Positions 8,341 to 16,504 are shown, numbered from the stretch's first letter. The stretch: 37,007 nucleotides of DNA from Nitrososphaera sp. AFS (GCF_009898475.1 NZ_QURE01000009.1:1-37007), one strand, 5' to 3'. Numbers and translations: made by a program. The notes: a model not told the origin generated them from the sequence alone.

Positions 8341-9195
8341 CTAGGTAAAGAGATCTGAAACCATTTTGGCGTACGAAGTTTCGACTACATCGTGTGTTCT
8401 AATTATATTTGCACCGTTCAATATGCAGGTCAATTCCATTAAGGCTGAAGGTATCAAAAGATCCTCTGATGCTAAATTGAATATATTTCCTAAGAACGAT
8501 TTTCTTGAAACAGAAATACAAATCGGCATTGAAAATACTTGGAGTCTCTTTAAGTTTGAGATGACTTCAATATCTCTGACGTACCATGGGAGGTCTGTCA
8601 TTTTTGTAAAGAATGGGTTTTTTCCTGAGGCCCTGAAGAAGCCAATAGCTGGATCAATAATAATATCATCGGTGCATATACCGGCTTTTCTTGCAATGTT
8701 AATGCTTTCATTTAGGGTATTCATGGTTCCAGCAAAATGTCCGGAAACCGCCCCACTTTGGCCGCCGTATGCACTCACTATAACGTACGAGCCTGAGCGG
8801 GATATAACATCGGCCATTTTCTTGTCGTATTTTAGACCTGAAATGTCGTTGATGACATCAATACCCATGCTAATTGCCTCCTCTGCTACCTCGGATCTGA
8901 GAGTGTCTACCGAAATAGGTAGACTACAATCCCTCCTTACTGCTTCAATAGCCAATCTCAGCCTTTTAATTTCCTGTTCTACTGTGATCACAGTTTCAAG
9001 ATAGGGTGCTGTTGACATTGCACCAATATCCACCATTTCCGCACCTCGGTCTTGCATTTCAGAAGCTGTTAAGGCGATTTCTTGTACTGTAGTTCTTATT
9101 GACTTTTTGTAAAATGACTCTGGGCTAACATTGATAACTCCCATAATCCTTGCTGGGACTCCCATCCGTATTTCGAGTTTGCCGATAGAGACCAA
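8341..9195 (-). CDS. folP: Dihydropteroate synthase-like protein
   Basis: 284 residues covering the whole pterin-binding TIM barrel. Family motifs in order: GVINVSPESFY (usual GILNVTPDSF), VDIGAMSTAPY (usual DIGGESTRPG), PISVDT, INDISG, IIDPAIGFF, SRKSFLG and IIRTHDV. It would join a hydroxymethyl-dihydropterin diphosphate to an aminobenzoyl acceptor. In archaea using tetrahydromethanopterin-type C1 carriers the acceptor is a ribofuranosyl-aminobenzene phosphate rather than pABA; the loss of Arg in STRP (here STAP) fits a changed acceptor, as inference. Start is TTG 9195; TATA-like TATATAATTA near 9240. Confidence 0.85.
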   Translation of the reverse strand: MVSIGKLEIRMGVPARIMGVINVSPESFYKKSIRTTVQEIALTASEMQDRGAEMVDIGAMSTAPYLETVITVEQEIKRLRLAIEAVRRDCSLPISVDTLRSEVAEEAISMGIDVINDISGLKYDKKMADVISRSGSYVIVSAYGGQSGAVSGHFAGTMNTLNESINIARKAGICTDDIIIDPAIGFFRASGKNPFFTKMTDLPWYVRDIEVISNLKRLQVFSMPICISVSRKSFLGNIFNLASEDLLIPSALMELTCILNGANIIRTHDVVETSYAKMVSDLFT

Positions 9196-9291
9196 AGGAT
9201 ATGCTAATTGCCCGGAATATGAAAAGTTCGGGTTTTAATTATATATTGTTGAGAAATTGAAGCTTTGAACCCAACATCCTCACATTTGGAA

Positions 9292-10293
9292 TTAGAGCCA
9301 GTGATGAATTTTAAATAAATCTTCAATTGGTTCATTTTTTATGAGTTTTATCAAGCCAAATGCTTGAGGCACGGAAAGCATAGGTTTATCAAAATGGTTA
9401 TCAGTAGCAATCCGAGGACAGGCAACTTCTACAAATGCGTCAATACCTTTGAAGTTTTGAATTCCTTCATTGTCGAGATTAGTCATTGCAATCAACTGAA
9501 CATTCCTTCCCAGATCTTCAAATAGCTTTTTAAGCTTAAGTGCCTCAATTTTTGCAAATTGGCCGTCCTTTAGACCAATAATAATACCAATGCGTCTAGC
9601 GTCTAATGCATTGTATATTGATAATATTGCCCTCTTCTTGACAATCTCAGCCTCTTTGTTGATTTGAAAATATTCTTCAAAATAAGGATCTAGCATATAT
9701 GTGGGTTTTTCAGTTGACATCGCAATACTTATCGTATGAAATCTACTCTGACCAAGGAAAATATGTGCGTCGACAATTTCACGGATACCAAATGCAGGAT
9801 AGAATTCACATCCAAAGACTTGACCATCGTTAAGTTGACCTTTGCCTTTGCCAATGATTACCTTGTACCCATATTGTTCAAAAATATTTTTCACGTTATG
9901 AAGCTGATTAAGGTGCTGACTGTCTGTCAACAGGGATAATGTTTTGTAGTGCTCCTTTTGAAGGGATGATGCACATTTTCTTGCGACTCTGTCAAAACTT
10001 ATGTCATCGTAGGCATTAATCATAATTACCTTCTCCCCAAAGGCTTCTCTAGAAATAGTATGTCCTATGTTAAACAAAATGTCTACACCTAACATGTCAG
10101 CTGCATGGGTATTTAGATCACATGAACCCCAGCAAGTATCTCCTACTATGTAAGCTGGGATACCGAACTTTTCGGAAATATTATATGCGGTATCCTGGAT
10201 TTTTGCGATAAGACCTACAGGCCCATTAAGCGCTACCGAATTGGGCCTTCGCGCCTTGATTATCTCACAGATTCTATTTTCATCAATTAGCAT
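9292..10293 (-). CDS. dph2: Diphthamide synthase, archaeal Dph2 (non-canonical radical SAM)
   Basis: 333 residues. Dph2 cleaves SAM on a [4Fe-4S] cluster to give a 3-amino-3-carboxypropyl radical that is attached to the diphthamide histidine of elongation factor 2. The three cluster cysteines lie in the expected domains: GDTCWGSCD (C58 the likely ligand), QVFGCEFYP (C162) and EVACPRIATDN (C292), matching the spacing of the archaeal homodimeric enzyme. Length is normal. ATG 10293 is preferred to the TTG one codon upstream because a TATA-like element lies about 25 bp before it. Its neighbours are translation-unrelated pterin genes on the same strand. Confidence 0.92.
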   Translation of the reverse strand: MLIDENRICEIIKARRPNSVALNGPVGLIAKIQDTAYNISEKFGIPAYIVGDTCWGSCDLNTHAADMLGVDILFNIGHTISREAFGEKVIMINAYDDISFDRVARKCASSLQKEHYKTLSLLTDSQHLNQLHNVKNIFEQYGYKVIIGKGKGQLNDGQVFGCEFYPAFGIREIVDAHIFLGQSRFHTISIAMSTEKPTYMLDPYFEEYFQINKEAEIVKKRAILSIYNALDARRIGIIIGLKDGQFAKIEALKLKKLFEDLGRNVQLIAMTNLDNEGIQNFKGIDAFVEVACPRIATDNHFDKPMLSVPQAFGLIKLIKNEPIEDLFKIHHWL

Positions 10294-10462
10294 CAATTTC
10301 GTTCATTCCATTTTAGTAAAATCTTAACGATGAGCATACCTCATTTTAAGGCTTTGATTTGAGAGTTAACAATGCAATACTAGGATGGACTAAACGCTGA
10401 GAATAATGGCAGTCGCACACTGAACTTTAAAAGAGTTCATTCAAATAGTATCAACCAGTGGG

Positions 10463-10493
10463 GTAATCAAGAGGCAGAGGTTCTTTGGATTAC
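10463..10493. terminator. Hairpin between the debranching enzyme and dph2
   Basis: Inverted repeat GTAATC...GATTAC enclosing a second AAGA...TCTT pairing. It lies 62 bp beyond the stop of the minus-strand glucosidase gene and 170 bp before dph2. It could end the glucosidase transcript, but there is no clear T-run. Confidence 0.3.
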
Positions 10494-10554
10494 AGTTACT
10501 TCTCATAAAGAGAAAGTCTAGAACACAGATTGCAGATGGTTAAAGGTCTTTGCA

Positions 10555-13242
10555 TCATGTCTGATCTAAATTGATAGAATAGGAATTACTTAAAATCTCT
10601 GGCCTCTTTTCAATTCGTTTGTCCATTGGTAAAGAAACCGTTATTCTTTCGCGATTTAGGTCAACTATGAATTTGTATCTTTGTTCTTGGTTGATCGTAC
10701 GAACTGTATGCTCAAATTCAATAGGACAAGATTGGTTCCTAAGTGATTCAGGTATTCGTGGCTCTAGATATATCCGATTTTTGACCATATCCAATCTCAT
10801 TCCCAACATCATCTGCTGCATCGCATAGGTATACATACCTACAGACCATGCCTGAAGGATGCAGGAGTTAAAAGGTTCGGGCCGGTCGCCTCTGTATGTT
10901 TCAGCAAACATGGCGTTCTCAGCGTGTATCCGTTGTGCCATGCTATCAAGATAATATAGTGCCTGTTCTAGCCGATTCATCTTAAGTTCGCTAACAGCTG
11001 CCCAACCAGTAACAAGCGGCCAAACCGCGCCATCATGGTAAAGACTAGGGTGATATTTTGGATCTAGGTTACTCAGTGTCCTCACCCCCCAGCTTGTCGT
11101 CAGGTCACTTTTTTCGATCCTCGAAAGAACTGATTGGGCTTTAACTTTATCCCCAATCAAGCCGGTAAGGAGCATTACAAGTACATTTGGTCTTATGCTG
11201 GGATCCTTAGTACCGTCCCGTCTTATAGTGTCATAATAAAAACAGTCTTCACTATTCCAATATTCTCTCTCTACTTTGACCAGCAGACGATCTGCTGTTC
11301 GATTCCACTTCTCCTGATTATCATTATCTCCCACCATACTTGCCAGCTTGCTTCCAACCCTCAGGCTCTCATAGAATAAGGCTTGGACATCATTTGCGCT
11401 TTTTCGCCTGTCTATGTGATCCATCCATGTTGAATCTTGCAAGGGTAACTTTTCAGCAATGCCTGTAAAGCCATTTTCGACTAATCCATCTCCATCTATG
11501 TCCTTCAATAGTCCCCAATTCACGAGGTCTACAATTCGTTTCCACCTATTTCGTAGGTAAGAGATGTCGCCAGTTGCCAGCACGTATTCATATAACGCCC
11601 AGGGAAACAGAAATGTAGAATCAGCCGATCCGAATGTGCTGTTGTGCAAGAATGATTTACCACTAATTATCATAGGTAGTTCTCCTTTCATCGCGTATTT
11701 TGTTGTCTTCTTTGCCTGGTGAAGAAGAAAATTCTCAATTACTGCAATAGCGAAGGCATAATCTCCAATAGCAAGGTAACCTCTCAAAGACCACCCTGTA
11801 TCTCTGGCCCAATAGTTTGGGAATCTAGGTAAACCCGCACATATTCCAGGCCCGAGCCCATCGTACTCTGCCTTTAGGTATTCCATGCTCATCTTTGCCT
11901 TTTCGAATGCTTTAAGAAGTTTCACTATTGTGGAATGTTGTTGATGACTTTGACTAGAGGGAGTGACGCTAAGAGTGGATGTGGGAATAGATTTAAAATG
12001 GTTCTGCGTATCCTCAAGAAGTTGCTTATAGTTATCCCTTACATGTGTGTATTCTCTTAGACAGTCTTCGGAGCTGGTAAACCCGCCGGTGGCTATCAAG
12101 GCAAGCTCGCACATATTGCCTGCTTCAACATCCACATCATATGAAATTTCCAAATCGTTATCAAAAGAATCCATTAAAACCCTAGACGGTCGCAGCTCCT
12201 TTGGCGCAACGCCAATCGTTCCGTAGAAATGTGCAAGATTTCTTTTTGCTGCAGTTTGGATTTGTAGACAATTTTCCTTCGTAAGGAGCTTAGAGGAGTT
12301 ACTCTGAGAGATTGCTGCTAAACCATAGCTAGTAATGTTCCCATCAACGACAAAATGTATTCTAATTTTTCGCCTCGGTCTTTCTATTTTCTTTCTTGGA
12401 CTTAGCCTGGTGTAATCTCCCCGATCCAACAATTCTAAGCCCATAACGAATCCCTTTGTATCTGGCGGAACGAATAATGTTCTTTTTACTTGCAGACCGG
12501 CCAGTTCATGTCTGGTATACAGGGCTCCATTTTCGTGCTTGGAAGATACCACAAAATTTGGTAACCTTTTCCGCACTCCATCGTCCATCGATATTTCCAT
12601 CAGGATTCTACCAAAAGCTCTTGCTGGTGGAACGTACAGCCCCCCATTGTCGTATCTTGTTCCCATCCATGTCCAGTTAGCAGAAACATTGGCATTTGAC
12701 GATCCTACAATATAGGCTTTTTTGCCGGAAAGAATCAAGGGGCTTGTGAAGTTTTTAAAGATAGTATCTTCGCTAGACATGTCAGATTCGGAATCGTCTA
12801 CCATGTTAGAGGGAATGAAAATTTTTTCTCTATGGCTGCTGACATAGTCATTAAAATTAAAGGGAATTATAATTTGTTCAAAACCTTCTAGTTTACTCAA
12901 TATTACAATTTTGTGCTTAGTACGTTCGTCCAAATCTTCATCTCTCATAATAAGAAACCTTGCGCTTTGAAACGGTTTGAACGGAATAGGACGATCCTCA
13001 GATAGCAAGGCTGCGTTGACAACATCTTCCGAAGTTGCGATGAAGATTGATTTTTTAGGAATTGGAATCTCATCGACATATATATCAAGTGACACAATGT
13101 TGCCTCCTAAGGGGACAGGAGGGTTTAGTAGCGAGAAAATAAACCCTTTAGATCTGTTATCTCCATTTACTATTGTGGCATTCTTTAAGCTACCATCGAT
13201 ATACGAAAGAACCGTGTGTGTTTTATCTAAAGTCCTAACCAT
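10555..13242 (-). CDS. Amylo-alpha-1,6-glucosidase / glycogen debranching enzyme family (six-hairpin glycosidase)
   Basis: 895 residues. Residues about 190-400 form a beta-sandwich with MGTRYDNGGLYVPPARAFGR, the usual N-terminal domain of this family. From about 450 an (alpha/alpha)6 barrel follows: GICAGLPRFPNYWARDTGWS, then STFGSADSTFLFPWALYEY, DSTWMDHIDRRKSANDVQAL, DPSIRPNVLVMLL, HDGAVWPLVTGW and MFAETYRGDRPEPF. The acidic residues around DSTWMD and AETYRGD are the likely catalytic area. Role: cleaving alpha-1,6 branches of glycogen or a related glucan in the cytoplasm (no signal peptide). Archaeal relatives are usually about 650-700 residues, so roughly 180 N-terminal residues are extra. 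Downstream of it are dph2 and pterin genes; no glycogen synthase is in the window. Start ATG 13242, TATA-like CTATATTTT near 13302. Confidence 0.82.
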   Translation of the reverse strand: MVRTLDKTHTVLSYIDGSLKNATIVNGDNRSKGFIFSLLNPPVPLGGNIVSLDIYVDEIPIPKKSIFIATSEDVVNAALLSEDRPIPFKPFQSARFLIMRDEDLDERTKHKIVILSKLEGFEQIIIPFNFNDYVSSHREKIFIPSNMVDDSESDMSSEDTIFKNFTSPLILSGKKAYIVGSSNANVSANWTWMGTRYDNGGLYVPPARAFGRILMEISMDDGVRKRLPNFVVSSKHENGALYTRHELAGLQVKRTLFVPPDTKGFVMGLELLDRGDYTRLSPRKKIERPRRKIRIHFVVDGNITSYGLAAISQSNSSKLLTKENCLQIQTAAKRNLAHFYGTIGVAPKELRPSRVLMDSFDNDLEISYDVDVEAGNMCELALIATGGFTSSEDCLREYTHVRDNYKQLLEDTQNHFKSIPTSTLSVTPSSQSHQQHSTIVKLLKAFEKAKMSMEYLKAEYDGLGPGICAGLPRFPNYWARDTGWSLRGYLAIGDYAFAIAVIENFLLHQAKKTTKYAMKGELPMIISGKSFLHNSTFGSADSTFLFPWALYEYVLATGDISYLRNRWKRIVDLVNWGLLKDIDGDGLVENGFTGIAEKLPLQDSTWMDHIDRRKSANDVQALFYESLRVGSKLASMVGDNDNQEKWNRTADRLLVKVEREYWNSEDCFYYDTIRRDGTKDPSIRPNVLVMLLTGLIGDKVKAQSVLSRIEKSDLTTSWGVRTLSNLDPKYHPSLYHDGAVWPLVTGWAAVSELKMNRLEQALYYLDSMAQRIHAENAMFAETYRGDRPEPFNSCILQAWSVGMYTYAMQQMMLGMRLDMVKNRIYLEPRIPESLRNQSCPIEFEHTVRTINQEQRYKFIVDLNRERITVSLPMDKRIEKRPEILSNSYSINLDQT

Positions 13243-13617
13243 TTAGCGCACCCTGGTTAACATCCTAGAAAAATCCTCTCGAAATACCTTAACCCGTCAA
13301 AATATAGAAGCAAGTATCGAAATTTTTTTGGTAAGCTAAAATATGCCGGAAGATTTTTCGACTCAGCTACCACAGTTTACCGTTTCAAACTAGGGTATTT
13401 TAATATTAATCTTACATAGCTTGACATGACTTAATAGCCTATGACATTAATTTCAAATTGATGGCCAGTAGCGTTGAGTGATTGCGTTATCTCACTAGAG
13501 ACAGTCTTTGAACAGGTTTATTTTTAATTATGGTTTTAATTATGGATAAATATCCTAACTAGGATATTTAAATTGATTAATTAATTTTTCAAAAGCTTGA
13601 ATTATGAGCTATAATAC
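13243..13617. other. Intergenic, 375 bp, with operator-like repeats
   Basis: Lies between the SRP RNA 3' end and the glucosidase start (both minus strand). It has no ORF but carries a 24-bp inverted repeat (13547-13570), a tandem 12-bp repeat TTTTAATTATGG (13522-13533 and 13534-13545) and a second AACTAGGGTATTT copy (13388-13400). Confidence 0.6.
13547..13570. repeat. Perfect inverted repeat, 11-bp arms
   Basis: Arms TAAATATCCTA and TAGGATATTTA are separated by AC. A nested repeat GGATA-AA-TATCC (13544-13555) overlaps the left arm. The half AACTAGGATATTT (13557-13569) recurs with one change at 13388-13400. It could be an operator of the glucosidase gene (about 245 bp upstream of its TATA box) or an end-of-transcript structure for the SRP RNA. 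Confidence 0.6.
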
Positions 13618-13933
13618 GGGGGCAGCCTGCCAGTACCACCACAAGTCCAAGACCCAGTCTCAAGCCTTACAAGATCCACCACGTAGACGTGCCAGCATGG
13701 CTACCCCGCCTTAGGGTTGCTCCCTCCCGGACCTCACCCATTTCAACGATTCACAGTCACGACCACGCCTTCACGTAGTGTGCTGCTCATAACCATCCGA
13801 CACGGCATGATTTCATTTCCGCAATGCAAGCAGGCATCTCACACCTATGGATTTACCCGGCAGTTACTGATCCCAGCATAAAGCCGATTTCTGATATGGG
13901 GTACGGCTAGCACCCCGATCCTTCCTGCCTCCG
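13618..13933 (-). ncRNA. ffs: Archaeal signal recognition particle 7S RNA
   Basis: The SRP54-binding helix 8 is unmistakable on the minus strand at 13738-13715: stem GGU/ACC, asymmetric-loop bases GAGG and AGCA, inner stem UCC/GGG and a GNRA-type GGGA tetraloop. The ends pair as helix 1: GGAGGCAG (13932-13925) with CUGCCCCC (13625-13618), one mismatch. The 5' part has the AGUAAC and GGGUAAAUCC elements expected of the Alu domain. Length of about 316 nt fits archaeal SRP RNA. It targets ribosomes making membrane and secreted proteins to the membrane with SRP54 and SRP19. The region is much more GC-rich than its surroundings, as usual for structural RNA in an AT-rich archaeon. Confidence 0.92.
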
Positions 13934-13952
13934 CAGATACTATAAACAAGAT

Positions 13953-13963
13953 ACATTATATTT
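13953..13963 (-). promoter_or_regulatory. TATA box of the SRP RNA
   Basis: AAATATAATG on the minus strand, centred about 26 bp upstream of the inferred 5' end at 13933. Confidence 0.65.
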
Positions 13964-14067
13964 GCTTATCATTTATAGTTTCAACCGTCTTGAGTTTGGA
14001 CAAATGTGATAGATTATTGTTGTAGATTGCATTATTTCTTTTAAGGAAATTTCATGTCACTTTAACG

Positions 14068-15009
14068 TCATTGTGGATTTATCAGAACTTTAAGAGTGCC
14101 GCAAACAGAACAAATCGGCTGTGTTGATTTTCTTCTACATATTTGACATTCATTAGAATTAGTTAATGAACCCATAGTAGACTCCTTTAGGGCTTTTGAG
14201 ATTTTTGTGACCGTGTTGAAGGCATTATATTTAACGCCAGCATGCCTAGATTCGAGATTATTCAGAAACTCACGGATGTCTGACCTAATACTTTCCTTCA
14301 TATATGGACACTGATCAGACTGAAATGGTATATCCCTCAGTAGCGCATAAAATGCTATTTCATGTTCATAAATTTCTACAAATGGCTTGACCTTCTTTAT
14401 ACCATTGGGCCCATACTGAACTGGCTCTGGGTACATCCAGCCGATCCTCTCAACGTCTCCAGATAGTAGGTTAATCAAGAAGGTTTGGAGATGGTCATCG
14501 AGATTATGAGCTGTTGCAACTACGGTGGCACCTGCTTCTTCTGCCATGATATCCATTAATCTCCTACGGAAGGTGCCGCACATGGAGCAGGATGTCATTT
14601 TATCAGAAGGTCTGTTTTCCGTAGCATCATCCATGTTTGTACCAAAAATTTGACTATAGCTAGAAATTTTATATTCTACTTTAATATGGGAACAAAAGTC
14701 CCGTACTATCTGTAAGGATTCCTCTCGATAGCCTGCTATCCCTTCATCTATGGTGATGGCTATTAGGTTTGTGCGGTTATGTTCCTCAAAGAACTTCTTT
14801 AGAACATACAAGAGAGCTAAACTATCTTTTCCGCCGGAAACAGCAATAGCCACCTTATCACTGTGGCCAAGCATGGAGAACTTTTGCATCGTCTTAGCAG
14901 TTTTATGTTCTATTGAGAACAAAAAGCACCCTTTACATAGGTACTCTCCAGAGTATGTCCTGTAATATACACTTGGACACTCGTGGCATTTAGTGCAGGT
15001 CTTTGACAG
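14068..15009 (-). CDS. tRNA 2-thiolation PP-loop enzyme (TtuA/Ncs6/CTU1 family), start codon unusual
   Basis: Activates a tRNA uridine with ATP and replaces oxygen with sulfur from a carrier protein. Motifs: PP-loop SGGKDS (residues 58-63), CSMCG (C141, C144) and C234 (DQCPYM) as the three Fe-S ligands, ATAHNLDD, and a C-terminal zinc ribbon (CQICRRKSTQPICSVC). The nearest ordinary start is TTG 14922, but the same frame stays open upstream to a TAG at 15024-15022 and encodes the N-terminal zinc finger typical of the family: TCTKCHEC, then YLCKGCF. No ATG, GTG or TTG precedes these cysteines; CTG 15009 or ATC 15015 are the only near-cognate starts, and a TATA-like TAAATAAA at 15040-15047 predicts transcription start near 15016. 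I therefore extend the gene. Divergent from the Lrp gene. Confidence 0.85.
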   Translation of the reverse strand: MSKTCTKCHECPSVYYRTYSGEYLCKGCFLFSIEHKTAKTMQKFSMLGHSDKVAIAVSGGKDSLALLYVLKKFFEEHNRTNLIAITIDEGIAGYREESLQIVRDFCSHIKVEYKISSYSQIFGTNMDDATENRPSDKMTSCSMCGTFRRRLMDIMAEEAGATVVATAHNLDDHLQTFLINLLSGDVERIGWMYPEPVQYGPNGIKKVKPFVEIYEHEIAFYALLRDIPFQSDQCPYMKESIRSDIREFLNNLESRHAGVKYNAFNTVTKISKALKESTMGSLTNSNECQICRRKSTQPICSVCGTLKVLINPQ

Positions 15010-15088
15010 ATTGATTGCAGACTATTATTTCTTTATTTCTTTATTTAGACACGATTCATCACAATGTTCATAACTTTATGGCTTCAAA

Positions 15089-15637
15089 TTGGAACAAAAA
15101 GCATTTATGTATCGGTGTCGACATGATTTGAGTGTGCAACTCAACGATGAGCTTTTAGATGAAATTAACCTCAAAATTATAGACATTTTGAGCAAAGATT
15201 CCTCAACCACATTTGTTGAAATTGCTAGGAAGATCGGGATCTCTGACGCAACTGTCCATCTCAGAGTTAGAAGGTTGATTGCGGGCCGAATTATTAGTAA
15301 GTTCACAATTTCAGTGAATAACGGCCGATTAGGTTATGACCACCTGGCATTCTTGGGCATCAATGTAGAACCTGGTTTTGCAGAACCGGTTGTGTTAGGT
15401 TTATCAAATGTGGAAGCAGTTTTGGAAATTCATGAAATGCACGGTAGGTTTGATCTCATGCTGAAAATTCGATCGAAAGATTTGGAGGAAATGAGGGATA
15501 CTGTGGTACACAAGATACGTACGTTACCACACATTTTGGAGATAGAGTTAATGGCTGTTTTAAAATCAAGGAAGGAAGAACAAATGGTTCCTTTAAAGAG
15601 TGATATAGCACAGAAAACCGAATCTGCGTTTGCCTAA
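15089..15637 (+). CDS. Lrp/AsnC family transcription regulator
   Basis: 182 residues from TTG 15089. An N-terminal winged-helix HTH (about 25-72: INLKIIDILSKDSSTTFVEIARKIGISDATVHLRVRRL) is followed by a RAM effector-binding domain (about 80-160: YDHLAFLGINVEPGF, then LEIHEMHGRFDLMLKI and EIELMAVL). Lrp-type proteins form dimers and octamers and sense amino acids; they often regulate themselves. ATG at 15107 (six codons in) is an alternative start, favoured if the AACTTTATGG box near 15071-15080 is the TATA element. It is divergent from the tRNA thiolation gene, with about 80 bp shared promoter space. The 17-residue tail after the RAM domain is polar and unassigned. Confidence 0.88.
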   Translation: MEQKAFMYRCRHDLSVQLNDELLDEINLKIIDILSKDSSTTFVEIARKIGISDATVHLRVRRLIAGRIISKFTISVNNGRLGYDHLAFLGINVEPGFAEPVVLGLSNVEAVLEIHEMHGRFDLMLKIRSKDLEEMRDTVVHKIRTLPHILEIELMAVLKSRKEEQMVPLKSDIAQKTESAFA

Positions 15638-15655
15638 AGCTTGTCAGAAAGAATT

Positions 15656-15889
15656 TCAGTGTTTTTGCTTCTCTTTCTTCGAAGCCTGCCACCAGTCAAG
15701 ATAATCATCATGTAATTGGCTTCTTCTATTGACAGACTCTCTTTCTGCCTTATCTCGTAGTTCATCAATCTTTTCTCTTGAAGCAAATATCCCGCAACTC
15801 TTGCAGAAGAAATTCTTACTAACTGGATCAAATTTTAGCTCACCGCCGCACTCAGGACAGAAACTCGCCAACCACTTTATAGCGATCAA
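15656..15889 (-). CDS. Small zinc-ribbon protein, unknown function
   Basis: 77 residues. C11-x2-C14 (FCPECGG) and C29-x2-C32 (FFCKSCG) make a classic zinc ribbon of the kind found in archaeal translation and transcription factors; the remainder is a charged helix (REKIDELRDKAERESVNRRSQ) ending in a Trp-Trp-containing, Lys/Gln-rich tail. No named family is recognised. The start is TTG 15889. It is convergent with the Lrp gene (18 bp between stops). Confidence 0.75.
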   Translation of the reverse strand: MIAIKWLASFCPECGGELKFDPVSKNFFCKSCGIFASREKIDELRDKAERESVNRRSQLHDDYLDWWQASKKEKQKH

Positions 15890-15940
15890 ATTCCTAATAA
15901 AAGCATTTTGTAGATAGACTACCGGCCATTTGCAAACAAG

Positions 15941-15950
15941 ATATTTAATT
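15941..15950 (+). promoter_or_regulatory. TATA-like box upstream of the stem-closed element
   Basis: ATATTTAATT; predicted plus-strand start near 15973, 14 bases before the element at 15987-16058. AT-rich context makes chance occurrence possible. Confidence 0.3.
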
Positions 15951-15986
15951 AATTTTGTCCATTGCTAGGCTCATTAGGATATTAAG

Positions 15987-16058
15987 CCTGGTGCATGGAC
16001 TTGCATCGTCATCCTACATTGTAGCAGTCAGTTCGCCCGTCGATTGCCACGCACCAGG
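15987..16058. ncRNA. Possible structured RNA closed by an 8-bp stem, family unknown
   Basis: CCTGGTGC (15987-15994) pairs perfectly with GCACCAGG (16051-16058), enclosing 56 nt with inner pairings ATCG/CGAT and CTAC-ATT-GTAG. The overall length of 72 is tRNA-like, but there is no D-arm, T-loop or five-pair anticodon stem on either strand. Read on the minus strand it contains CUGA and GAUGA near the inner hairpin, as in kink-turns of box C/D or H/ACA guide RNAs. It lies between two minus-strand genes with no other function evident. It could instead be a terminator for the dehydratase operon, though no T-run follows. Confidence 0.4.
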
Positions 16059-16082
16059 GAAGAAAGGTTAATGAGCCAGAAA

Positions 16083-16502
16083 TTAAACTGTTGGGCTTCT
16101 TATGGACACAAGACTCTGATCCGCATCCACATTTACCTGCATTCCCGGCTTAATGACAATAAATGAAGTATTGTCAAGCTTATCTACTAGAGGGATGTTT
16201 GAAATTGCACAACCTGAGGCGGTGACAATGTCAGCCTTGCCCATACATATTATTGCTGCTGGTGCACACAGATTCATTTTCAATGAAAATATAGAATATG
16301 CACCTACACTGCTCCCAATGGAGCCTGGAAAAATCAATACAGTGTTTTTGACAGGCGATCCAAACAGCTCATGCTGATTATCCTCTACAATGCCATTCTC
16401 CTGGTTAATCATAGAAAGAAAATTGATTCGCTCATTTGTGATTAATGCAGCTCCGGTAGCATGGCCACCAACTATTTTTCTACAATTAGTACCTGCAATC
16501 AA
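16083..16502 (-). CDS. Phosphomevalonate dehydratase small subunit (aconitase X swivel domain)
   Basis: 139 residues. Swivel-domain motifs of the aconitase X small subunit are in order: GGHATGAALITNERINFLS, HELFGSPVKNTVLIFPGSIG, SSVGAYSIFSLKMN and GKADIVTASGCAISNIPLVD. With the large subunit it forms the enzyme that dehydrates 5-phosphomevalonate to trans-anhydromevalonate phosphate in the archaeal mevalonate pathway for isoprenoid lipids. Its TTG start lies 2 bp after the large-subunit stop, so the two genes are one operon and probably translationally coupled. Confidence 0.9.
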   Translation of the reverse strand: MIAGTNCRKIVGGHATGAALITNERINFLSMINQENGIVEDNQHELFGSPVKNTVLIFPGSIGSSVGAYSIFSLKMNLCAPAAIICMGKADIVTASGCAISNIPLVDKLDNTSFIVIKPGMQVNVDADQSLVSIRSPTV

Positions 16503-16504
16503 TT

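Noticed and set aside
8366-9004. 212-codon plus-strand ORF
   Set aside because: Antisense to the dihydropteroate synthase-like gene, whose motifs are unmistakable.
15987-16058. tRNA gene
   Set aside because: The 8-bp closing stem and 72-nt length suggested one, but there is no D-arm, no TTCRA T-loop and no five-pair anticodon stem on either strand.
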